The notes under the pieces were generated by a model. It had not been told where the DNA came from, did no database searches, and saw only the letters and a program-made list of their open reading frames with translations. This document shows, in pieces, positions 6,964 to 12,691 of a stretch of 12,691 bases of DNA; positions within the stretch are counted from its first letter, which is position 1; the number at the start of each line of letters is the position of its first letter. The translations under genes and the position numbers were made by a program. This DNA comes from Gallionella sp. (GTDB taxonomy: Bacteria > Pseudomonadota > Gammaproteobacteria > Burkholderiales > Gallionellaceae). The stretch spans positions 1 to 12,691 of the forward strand of contig JAUYGW010000281.1 of the NCBI GenBank assembly GCA_030690245.1, read 5' to 3'.

Positions 6964-7057
6964 GCTGCTCATGGCGCATGACGGCAAGTTGCCAACACTT
7001 TGCCGGACAAAACCCAGGTACGCAGGTACTGCAATCTCAACTCACTCAAAAATAACC

Positions 7058-7738
7058 ATGGAACGCAAGCTATATTGGGTTGTTGGCATCCTTTCGATTC
7101 TGATTCTGGTCGGTTCGTTTTTTATGCCAGGGAAACCCGGCGTCCAGAATGATCTGCCATGGCATATCGAACACCCCGCGCCAGGCATGACGCGCATCTT
7201 TGGTCTGACGCTTGAGTCAAGCACCGCCAGCGAAGCGGAACAGCGTTTCCATGAAGAAGCCAAACCCAGTTTATTCAAGTCGCCGGATGGGCAACTGGTC
7301 GCGGAGATGTTCTTCGAGCAGGTTACCCTGGCGGGATTGAAATCCAGAATCGTGATCAATATCGCCGTTCCTGCAGCGGAATTGCAGGCCATGTATGAAC
7401 GCGGCCTGCGTATCAGCGGGACGGGCAGCAGTAAAAAAATCACGCCGGCGCCGGATGATGTAGCCAGGCTGCGCGCGCTGCCGATCGGCAGCCTGACCTA
7501 TATGCCATCGATCCGTCTGGAAGAGGAAATTTTTCTCAAGCGTTTCGGCCAGCCGAGCCAGCGAATCAGGGAAAAGGAAAGCGGCGCAGTCCACTGGCTG
7601 TACCCGCAAGACGGCTTGGACATCACCCTGGGCGGTGAAGAAAAACCCGTGCTGCAATATGTCCCTCCCAAAGATTTCAGCAAGCTGTTGCAGCCCTTGC
7701 TGAACAAAGGCGAAGTCATTAAAAACCCACCCCGGTAA
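7058..7738 (+). CDS. Conserved-looking hypothetical protein with N-terminal membrane anchor
   Basis: I do not recognise this family. From ATG 7058 the protein has 226 residues. Residues about 6-22 (YWVVGILSILILVGSFF) form one uncleaved membrane segment after a short basic start, so the rest (about 25-226) probably lies in the periplasm. The soluble part has no cysteines, and no enzymatic motif stands out. It has a mixed alpha/beta look, with IGSLTYMPSIRLEEEIFLKRFGQPSQRI and a following AVHWLYPQDGLDITL stretch that reads like a strand-rich C-terminal unit. The frame is open from 6962 but the added residues are low quality and overlap the fnr terminator. No strong ribosome binding site is seen. 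It stands alone between the fnr terminator and the hemerythrin promoter region, ends in TAA, and matches its neighbours in base composition. Confidence 0.75.
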   Translation: MERKLYWVVGILSILILVGSFFMPGKPGVQNDLPWHIEHPAPGMTRIFGLTLESSTASEAEQRFHEEAKPSLFKSPDGQLVAEMFFEQVTLAGLKSRIVINIAVPAAELQAMYERGLRISGTGSSKKITPAPDDVARLRALPIGSLTYMPSIRLEEEIFLKRFGQPSQRIREKESGAVHWLYPQDGLDITLGGEEKPVLQYVPPKDFSKLLQPLLNKGEVIKNPPR

Positions 7739-7864
7739 TTTCATGTCTCGCACCGCTTGCCTGCGGGATGCAGGGCAAGGCGCACTGCCGATTTCCTCTT
7801 TTTTCCGGATTGCCATTCAAACCAACCACTGTCAACTAGGCCGAAATATATAGGTATTTTGGTC

Positions 7865-7893
7865 TATACACATTTCAACTGGATATATGTATA
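7865..7893. promoter_or_regulatory. AT-rich inverted repeat upstream of bacteriohemerythrin
   Basis: TATACACAT (7865-7873) and ATATGTATA (7885-7893) form a 9-bp inverted repeat with one mismatch and an 11-bp spacer, 36 bp before the hemerythrin ATG. The 190-bp gap at 7739-7929 becomes strongly AT-rich here, as promoters do. TATATG/TATAAA hexamers overlap the right arm. A convincing -35 box is not seen. The repeat is a candidate operator for the downstream cluster. Confidence 0.35.
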
Positions 7894-7929
7894 AATCGGG
7901 CAATTCATAGAAATTGTGAGGTCGTCGTG

Positions 7930-8346
7930 ATGTCCACATGGACAAAACAGTTAAGCATCGGCAATAGAATTCTCGATTCCGAACACAAAAAATTGCACGG
8001 CATCATTAACCAGATAGTTTGCTCAGTGGCTGCAAGGAATGTTGCGGCTCTGTCGGAGACATTTGAACTGCTGGAAAGTTGTCTATGCGACTATTTTGCA
8101 GTTGAGGAAAATATCGCACAAGCAATAGGCTTTGACTTTACCCAGCACAAGCTTGCGCACCAACATTTGTTGAATGAGTTTCAGCGCATCAGGGGCAAGT
8201 TGATGGCTAGAAATGGCATGTGGTCTGATGAGGAGGGGAAAAATTATGCCCATTCTTTGATGAATTGCTTGATTCAACACATTACGCAAGATGGTAAGCC
8301 GTTAAGGATAGTGCTGGATACCTGTTTGTACGACTTCAATCCCTGA
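7930..8346 (+). CDS. Bacteriohemerythrin with one substituted iron ligand
   Basis: Bacteriohemerythrins are four-helix-bundle diiron proteins that bind O2 and serve in oxygen sensing, storage or delivery. The 138-residue single-domain protein begins MSTWTKQLSIGNRILDSEHKKLH, typical of the family, with H19. It continues with YFAVEENIAQAI (E59), HKLAH (H73, H77) and HITQD (H117, D121). The usual HFxxEE motif reads YFAVEE here: Tyr55 stands where the family has an iron-ligand His (H58 in the Methylococcus capsulatus protein). The other ligands appear present. ATG 7930 is preferred over GTG 7927 because GAGG ending at 7921 is 8 nt upstream. It is followed after 21 bp by the EAL-HDOD gene, so the two are probably co-transcribed. 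The end, YDFNP, matches the YDFKP-type endings I recall in related betaproteobacterial proteins. Confidence 0.9.
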   Translation: MSTWTKQLSIGNRILDSEHKKLHGIINQIVCSVAARNVAALSETFELLESCLCDYFAVEENIAQAIGFDFTQHKLAHQHLLNEFQRIRGKLMARNGMWSDEEGKNYAHSLMNCLIQHITQDGKPLRIVLDTCLYDFNP

Positions 8347-8367
8347 CGGATTTCTGAAGGTTTCCTT

Positions 8368-9594
8368 ATGCAGCCATTTTTTCTCGCGCGCCAGCCTATC
8401 CTAGACCGCAATGAAAACCTGTGCGCTTTCGAGTTGTTATTCCGCGCTAGCAATAATGCGGCAGGGGCGAATGTGTCGGACGATACTCTCGCCACAGCAC
8501 AGGTGATGGTGAATGTGTTCGGTGAAATGGGGATTGCCGAAGTGCTTGGCGCACACAAGGGGTTTATCAACCTGGATGCCGAGTTCCTGTATAGCGACAC
8601 GGTCGAATTGCTGCCCAGGCAGCAAGTGGTGCTTGAGTTGCTGGAAACCATTGTTGTCGATGATGCGGTCATCGCGCGTTGCCGCGAATTGAAAGCAATG
8701 GGATTCAGCCTCGCGTTGGATGACGTGCTGAAGTTCGGCGATGAGTGCAAACCATTGCTCGGCGTGGTGGACGTGGTCAAGCTGGACTTGACGCAGATTG
8801 ACCCTGCCCGATTGCCTGCGCTGGTAAAAAGCTTCAGGCAATACCCGGTAAAGCTGCTGGCGGAAAAGGTGGAAGACCGCGAGCAGGCCCGCCGTTGCAT
8901 GGAAATGGGCTTCGACATGTTTCAGGGCTATTACTTCGCACGCCCGGAGATGCTTTCCGGCAAGCGCGCCGATCCCTCCAAGAAGGCGCTATTGAACATC
9001 CTGACGCTGATGTTGAGCGATGCCGAGAACGAAAAAATCGTGAATGCGTTCAAGGAGCGCCCAATATTGGCCTACAACCTGCTGCGCATGGTGAATTCTG
9101 CGGGTTCCAAGCTGACCACCAAAATCAGTTCGCTCAGTCATGGGTTGATGGTGTTGGGGCGCCGTACGCTACAGCGCTGGGTGCAATTGCTGTTGTATGC
9201 CACCGGCAAGGGGGGGGAAGTGGCCAACCCGTTGATGCAGCTTGCCGCCACGCGCGCCAAGCTGATGGAGCTGATCGCCCAGCAAGCGCGTCCGCGCGAT
9301 TGCGACTATATCGACCGCGCCTTCATGGTGGGCATGTTGTCGTTGCTCGATGTGCTGATGGAGGAGCCGCTGCTGGAAATCCTGGCGCACATGAACCTGC
9401 ATGAAGACATTGAAACAGCGTTGCTGAGGCGCAACGGGGACCTTGGCGAGTTGCTGGCGCTGTGCTGGGAGCTCGAATCGGGTGATGCCGTAGCCGTGCA
9501 GGAAAGGTTGCGCGCCCGTCCCGGCCTGACTGTAGACGCGCTCAATGGAGCACAATTGGAAGCCATGGGCTGGGCCAACAATATCGCCATGTAG
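8368..9594 (+). CDS. EAL and HDOD domain-containing signalling protein (YuxH/CdgJ-like)
   Basis: EAL domains hydrolyse or bind cyclic di-GMP, and HDOD domains are non-catalytic HD-fold modules found in signalling proteins. The 408-residue protein has an N-terminal EAL-type domain (1 to about 195). In place of EAL it has FELLF (21-25), then INLD (67-70), LELLET (89-94), LALDDV (115-120), VKLD (137-140), AEKVED (165-170) and FQGYYFARP (185-193). The HDOD region follows (about 200-380), including SKKALLNILTLM, ERPILAYNLLRMVNSA and FMVGMLSLLDVLM. The loop after DD lacks the usual FG-x-G-x2-S, so activity is doubtful even though the acidic, Asn, Lys and Gln positions are kept. GAAGG lies a few bases before the ATG. 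It is soluble, with no signal or membrane segment. It ends in TAG and follows the hemerythrin gene by 21 bp. Confidence 0.92.
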   Translation: MQPFFLARQPILDRNENLCAFELLFRASNNAAGANVSDDTLATAQVMVNVFGEMGIAEVLGAHKGFINLDAEFLYSDTVELLPRQQVVLELLETIVVDDAVIARCRELKAMGFSLALDDVLKFGDECKPLLGVVDVVKLDLTQIDPARLPALVKSFRQYPVKLLAEKVEDREQARRCMEMGFDMFQGYYFARPEMLSGKRADPSKKALLNILTLMLSDAENEKIVNAFKERPILAYNLLRMVNSAGSKLTTKISSLSHGLMVLGRRTLQRWVQLLLYATGKGGEVANPLMQLAATRAKLMELIAQQARPRDCDYIDRAFMVGMLSLLDVLMEEPLLEILAHMNLHEDIETALLRRNGDLGELLALCWELESGDAVAVQERLRARPGLTVDALNGAQLEAMGWANNIAM

Positions 9595-9596
9595 CT

Positions 9597-9640
9597 GGAA
9601 CTTTCGTAACACACCTTGCTGCGCAAGGATGAGAAGTTCC
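9597..9640 (+). terminator. Two-tier hairpin after the EAL-HDOD gene
   Basis: An outer 7-bp stem GGAACTT (9597-9603) and AAGTTCC (9634-9640) encloses a 6-bp hairpin CCTTGC (9614-9619) and GCAAGG (9623-9628). It starts 2 bp after the TAG. No T run follows, so it may reduce rather than stop read-through into the next three genes, or act as a processing site. Confidence 0.4.
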
Positions 9641-9697
9641 CCAAATTGCAGTTTGCACCCTATTGCTTGTATGAATATTCACAAGAGGCCAGAGAAA

Positions 9698-9769
9698 ATG
9701 CACGCGGAACTATCGAACGATGTCACTGAGCGGCATTTTTCCATGATTGCGGTATCCCGGTACTCATGA
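9698..9769 (+). CDS. Possible 23-residue leader peptide
   Basis: ATG 9698 has GAGG at 9685-9688, 9 nt upstream, the best ribosome binding site in this gap. The short frame (MHAELSNDVTERHFSMIAVS and three more residues) ends at TGA 9767-9769, which overlaps the ATG of the next gene. Such an arrangement could couple translation. No homology is apparent, and a frame this short can arise by chance. Confidence 0.25.
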   Translation: MHAELSNDVTERHFSMIAVSRYS

Positions 9770-10011
9770 TGAAATTTTCCGGATATCACGATCCTGACAT
9801 CTTTATTTCGGTGCGCAAGAATGTCATAACCAATGTTTGCGAGTTAATCGGCATAGTGCATATGACGGAGTGCATCGCTGACGGATATTTATTCGTTAGA
9901 GATAAAGAGCTGTGCCAATTTGAACAGGACGCACCAAAGTGCTTCGAGATGTCAGAACAAGAATTCTCCGAACTCGAGGGAAATGTTTTGGCTTATCTGA
10001 ATGGCGAATAA
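9766..10011 (+). CDS. Small hypothetical protein, 81 residues
   Basis: I do not recognise this protein. It starts with tandem ATG codons (9766 or 9769), is acidic, and has no signal peptide or membrane segment. It has four cysteines (C25, C36, C50, C59) in no obvious metal-binding spacing. The middle, MTECIADGYLFVRDKELCQF, looks like a small alpha/beta fold, and the C-terminus (FEMSEQEFSELEGNVLAYL) like an amphipathic helix. No good ribosome binding site precedes it, but it overlaps a possible leader frame at its start and overlaps the next gene by 11 bp at its end, as expected for an operon member. Its codon use resembles its neighbours. Confidence 0.65.
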   Translation: MMKFSGYHDPDIFISVRKNVITNVCELIGIVHMTECIADGYLFVRDKELCQFEQDAPKCFEMSEQEFSELEGNVLAYLNGE

Positions 10012-11443
10012 GGCAATGGATATTCGTAAACAGCTCATTACCCGGCACGCAATTACGGCATTCACCATGGCTGCCATGTTGGCGTTCCCGTGCATCGTCA
10101 AGGCTGAACTTTCCAGTGAGCCGGCCGATAAATCACGCATCGAAAAAGTCAGCGACGAAGAAATCGCATTGCTGCTGGAACAGCAAAAACTGCTGGTGCC
10201 CAGCTTCCTGGATATGCAACAAAAGCTCAAGCTGTTGCACGATGAGCTGGATGCAGTCAAATTACAACTGGTGCAGTTGGGTGTTAGCCCTTCCAATGCA
10301 GCGGCGCCGATGCTGTTGGCAACGGCAGGTGTACAGAAAAAAAGCCTCACGCCGGCCATTGCTGTGAATCAAATGACGTTGCAACAAGATAGCACGTATC
10401 CGCAAAACGAATTAATTGCAGTGCTTGCGGGGATGCTGTTCATCCTTACCCTATGGCTAGGATCTCGCTATTACATCAAAATAAAATCGCGCAATCGAAC
10501 CTGCTGGCAGCAAGATGCCGGCACAATTCCGAAACCGGCAAGTGATGCCGCACCAAAGATATGTGTATCACCCACCACCAAACAACCTGCTCAGGTTGAT
10601 AGCGGCAAAGCGCAACCTGCCGCTCTGCCGCCCAAGGCAAGCACAGCCAGAAATGCGGCATTTTCACCCGCTCATCCCCATAAACAAATCGAGAAGAAAG
10701 TGTCCGAGGATGATTCAATGCTGGAAGAAGCCGGGCTTTATGCCGCCAATGGCCGCATGGACAAGGCTGCCGGGATATTGCAAGAGATCATCAAGCGGAA
10801 CCCTGCAAAAGTCGACGCCTGGACATTATTGCTATCCGTCTATTCCGCTCTTTGTAAAGTGTCGGACTTTGAGAGCACCGCACGAGAATTTCTGAAGCAC
10901 CACAAAACCAGTCCATCATGGAGCGGAATAAAGGTATTGGGGCGCACCCTGGACCGCGATAACCCGCTATATGCCGATCAAGGTAGCCATATTTCCGCCG
11001 CTCCCTTATTGCCCGATACGCTCAATTGGCATCGCCCCATCGGAGATATTCTGATTGAGATGGGAGTCTTGCCCAAACGGGAGATTCTGAAATACCTTGA
11101 TGATTTCGACCCAAAACAGCATGGGCGCTTCGGAGGGTATCTGGTGGCACGCAAGGCAATTACCATTGCGCAGCTCGATCAAGCCTTGTTGCAACAACAA
11201 GGGGTAAATGCCAATGCCGAAGTGAAACCCGGTGATCTGCCTTCATTGCAGGATATAGAGAAATTTTTGGTTGATTTCGACCCTAAGCAGCATGGAAGTG
11301 TCAGCAAATTTCTGGCATCACACAACATTGTCACGCCAGAACAACTTGGCCAGTTGCTCCGGCAAACATCAAACCAGGGAGCTGCAGCAAAAAATCTGCA
11401 AGCTGATGGCATCACCATTTTTGGCGAGCTGTCCACATCATGA
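10001..11443 (+). CDS. FimV-like membrane protein with TPR-like domain and MshEN-like repeats
   Basis: The 480-residue protein has, in order, a likely signal peptide ending near CIVKA (about 6-35); a coiled-coil-prone stretch (about 50-93, EEIALLLEQQKLL to DELDAVKLQLVQLG); one membrane helix (about 137-154); a low-complexity Ala/Pro/Lys linker (about 171-230); a TPR-like unit (about 240-324, LEEAGLYAANGRMDKAAGIL through LGRTLDRDNPLYA) that closely resembles the C-terminal domain of FimV; and repeats at 346-369, 376-399 and 433-455 that fit the MshEN pattern (x-I/F-G-x2-L-x8-9-hydrophobic-x3-L). FimV-type proteins organise polar type IV pilus and cyclic nucleotide signalling; MshEN modules of MshE-type ATPases bind cyclic di-GMP. 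The start may be ATG 10001 or 10016; neither has a good ribosome binding site. It overlaps the 81-residue gene by 11 bp and the next gene by 4 bp. Confidence 0.8.
   Translation: MANKAMDIRKQLITRHAITAFTMAAMLAFPCIVKAELSSEPADKSRIEKVSDEEIALLLEQQKLLVPSFLDMQQKLKLLHDELDAVKLQLVQLGVSPSNAAAPMLLATAGVQKKSLTPAIAVNQMTLQQDSTYPQNELIAVLAGMLFILTLWLGSRYYIKIKSRNRTCWQQDAGTIPKPASDAAPKICVSPTTKQPAQVDSGKAQPAALPPKASTARNAAFSPAHPHKQIEKKVSEDDSMLEEAGLYAANGRMDKAAGILQEIIKRNPAKVDAWTLLLSVYSALCKVSDFESTAREFLKHHKTSPSWSGIKVLGRTLDRDNPLYADQGSHISAAPLLPDTLNWHRPIGDILIEMGVLPKREILKYLDDFDPKQHGRFGGYLVARKAITIAQLDQALLQQQGVNANAEVKPGDLPSLQDIEKFLVDFDPKQHGSVSKFLASHNIVTPEQLGQLLRQTSNQGAAAKNLQADGITIFGELSTS
11036..11365 (+). repeat. Internal repeats in the FimV-like gene
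   Basis: The sequence DFDPKQHG is encoded twice (11102-11125 and 11273-11296) with nearly the same bases. It sits at the same place in two related segments, each followed by a G/S-x-hydrophobic-L...I-T-x2-QL-x2-L half-motif. A first half-motif at 11036-11107 makes three units in all. The arrangement points to internal duplication. Confidence 0.7.
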
Positions 11444-12684
11444 TGGATTACCTGAAAAAGCTCCCTTCTGTTCATATTTGGCTACTTTCCATTGCTGTTT
11501 CCGTAGTCGTGATGGAGAGCATCGCGGGTGGTATGGGAGTGCTGCTGAGAGGGGAGGTTACATATGACTATCTCCTGATTGGTTTTGTCTCTTCCCTATT
11601 TGTCGCAGGCTTGGCCGGAGGCTTCTCGACTTTCTTTTTAGCCCAGCAAAGAAAGATTGAAGCCGGTTTTCATCTTGCCGCGACCGCTTTTGAAGCGCAT
11701 AAAGACACGTCGATTGCCGGCGCACCAGTGAAGGAGGATACCGAAGAGGTTATCCGCTACGCTGCCGCGCCGCGCGATATCGCCGAACCCAATACGACGG
11801 GAAAGCGAATCTGCAATGGCGAAGCAGAAACAGGCATCAGGCGGGCTATCAGAAACCTCGATGTATTGCCCGCAATGCCGGTCATTGCGCAAAGGCTGCT
11901 GGCGTTAAATCTGGATACCGACGAAGGCGAACGGGCGCTGCTGGTACTGATCGAGCAGGATCCGCAAATTGCGGCAAAAATCCTCGGCTTGGCCAATTCG
12001 GCGATGACCGGCGCATCGCGCCAGATAACGACTGTGAGGGGCGCTGCGATACTGCTGGGCTCTAAACGTGTCCAGTCGGTCGCTACCGGTATTGCCATCA
12101 TTTCCCTGATGGACAAGACACCCGCAGGTGAGTTTAATGTTCATGACTTTTGGTTGCACGGCGTCCGTATTGCATTTGCCGCGCAGGGTATTGCACGGTT
12201 CATGTCGGCAGAAATGCGGCCCCAGGATGACCAAATATTTCTTGCCGGCATGCTGCACGACATCGGCTATCTCGTGCTGGCCTACCTTGACCCAAAGCTT
12301 AGCGGCAAGCTACACAACCGCTTGGCTGCGGAACCCGAGCGTCCGGTAATGGAGGTTGAACGGGAAGTCCTGGATATATGTCACGATGAACTGGGTGCGG
12401 AGCTGGCACGCCACTGGAATTTGCCTGAGGAAATCATCACCGTGCTGCGTTACCACCATAGCCCGGAGGCAACCGAAGCCGCAGTAGGACAGCCGCTGGT
12501 GCGCATGATCAACCTCGCGCAAAAACTGCTGCCCTCTTTTGGTGTTACCGAATATGTAACTTCCGGTATCAGCACCGAGGAGTGGGAAGCATTGGGTATA
12601 AGCCCATCCAAAGCAGAGGAAGTGAAAGAGCAGGTAACCGAGCGAGCGGAACAGGCCATACAGTTGGTCAGTTCGTTTGCCTGA
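11440..12684 (+). CDS. Membrane-anchored HDOD domain protein
   Basis: The 414-residue protein has two N-terminal membrane helices (about 11-36 and 42-67) joined by a very short TYDYLL-containing loop, a linker (about 70-130), and a C-terminal HDOD domain (about 137-330) in the cytoplasm. The HDOD signature is clear: LPAMPVIAQRLLAL (143-156), IEQDPQIAAKILGLANSA (171-188), AAILLGSKRV (202-211) and MLHDIGYLVL with HD at 273-274. HDOD domains usually lack hydrolase activity and act in signalling, motility and cell-cycle control. The 2-TM head resembles those seen ahead of GGDEF or kinase domains in betaproteobacteria (from memory), so it may sense a membrane signal. The start codon overlaps the stop of the FimV-like gene (ATGA), so translation is probably coupled. 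It ends in TGA just inside the window. Confidence 0.9.
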   Translation: MMDYLKKLPSVHIWLLSIAVSVVVMESIAGGMGVLLRGEVTYDYLLIGFVSSLFVAGLAGGFSTFFLAQQRKIEAGFHLAATAFEAHKDTSIAGAPVKEDTEEVIRYAAAPRDIAEPNTTGKRICNGEAETGIRRAIRNLDVLPAMPVIAQRLLALNLDTDEGERALLVLIEQDPQIAAKILGLANSAMTGASRQITTVRGAAILLGSKRVQSVATGIAIISLMDKTPAGEFNVHDFWLHGVRIAFAAQGIARFMSAEMRPQDDQIFLAGMLHDIGYLVLAYLDPKLSGKLHNRLAAEPERPVMEVEREVLDICHDELGAELARHWNLPEEIITVLRYHHSPEATEAAVGQPLVRMINLAQKLLPSFGVTEYVTSGISTEEWEALGISPSKAEEVKEQVTERAEQAIQLVSSFA

Positions 12685-12691
12685 TATTCCG

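Overview
The window looks like chromosomal DNA of a betaproteobacterium. HemN, FNR, MutY and the AsmA-family protein all have betaproteobacterial character. The pairing of bacteriohemerythrin with several HDOD proteins would fit a microaerophilic freshwater lineage such as the Gallionellaceae/Nitrosomonadales. That placement rests on remembered protein resemblance, not on a search.

Left edge (1-1094): an FRG-domain gene, more AT-rich than the rest, ends in a strong hairpin. It is followed by about 290 bp of dispersed-repeat DNA with several perfect inverted repeats and no credible gene. Minus-strand block (1095-6049): hemN, an asmA-like gene and mutY are read in that order. Three things stand out. 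hemN and asmA each carry a single in-frame amber (TAG) codon near the 5' end, although frame and homology continue on both sides. mutY carries an in-frame insertion of about 35 codons made of a dRS3-like palindromic repeat. mutY is also bracketed by other short repeats, one of which supplies its stop codon.

Divergent regulator (6050-6963): fnr is read away from hemN, with all four iron-sulfur cysteines. A near-perfect FNR box lies in the shared intergenic region, giving a simple anaerobic control circuit over hemN and possibly fnr itself. A membrane-anchored protein of unknown function follows.

Plus-strand signalling cluster (7930-12684): in order, a bacteriohemerythrin, an EAL-HDOD protein, an 81-residue orphan, a FimV-like membrane protein with TPR-like and MshEN-like repeats, and a membrane-anchored HDOD protein. 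The last three genes overlap, which suggests co-translation. Taken together this is a candidate O2/diiron-to-cyclic-di-GMP signalling module that I do not recognise as described. It is the best candidate here for an uncharacterised system. Two ligand-level details need testing: a Tyr in place of a usual iron-ligand His in the hemerythrin, and unusually well retained catalytic-type residues in the EAL domain.

No tRNA, rRNA, CRISPR array, transposase or integrase was seen.
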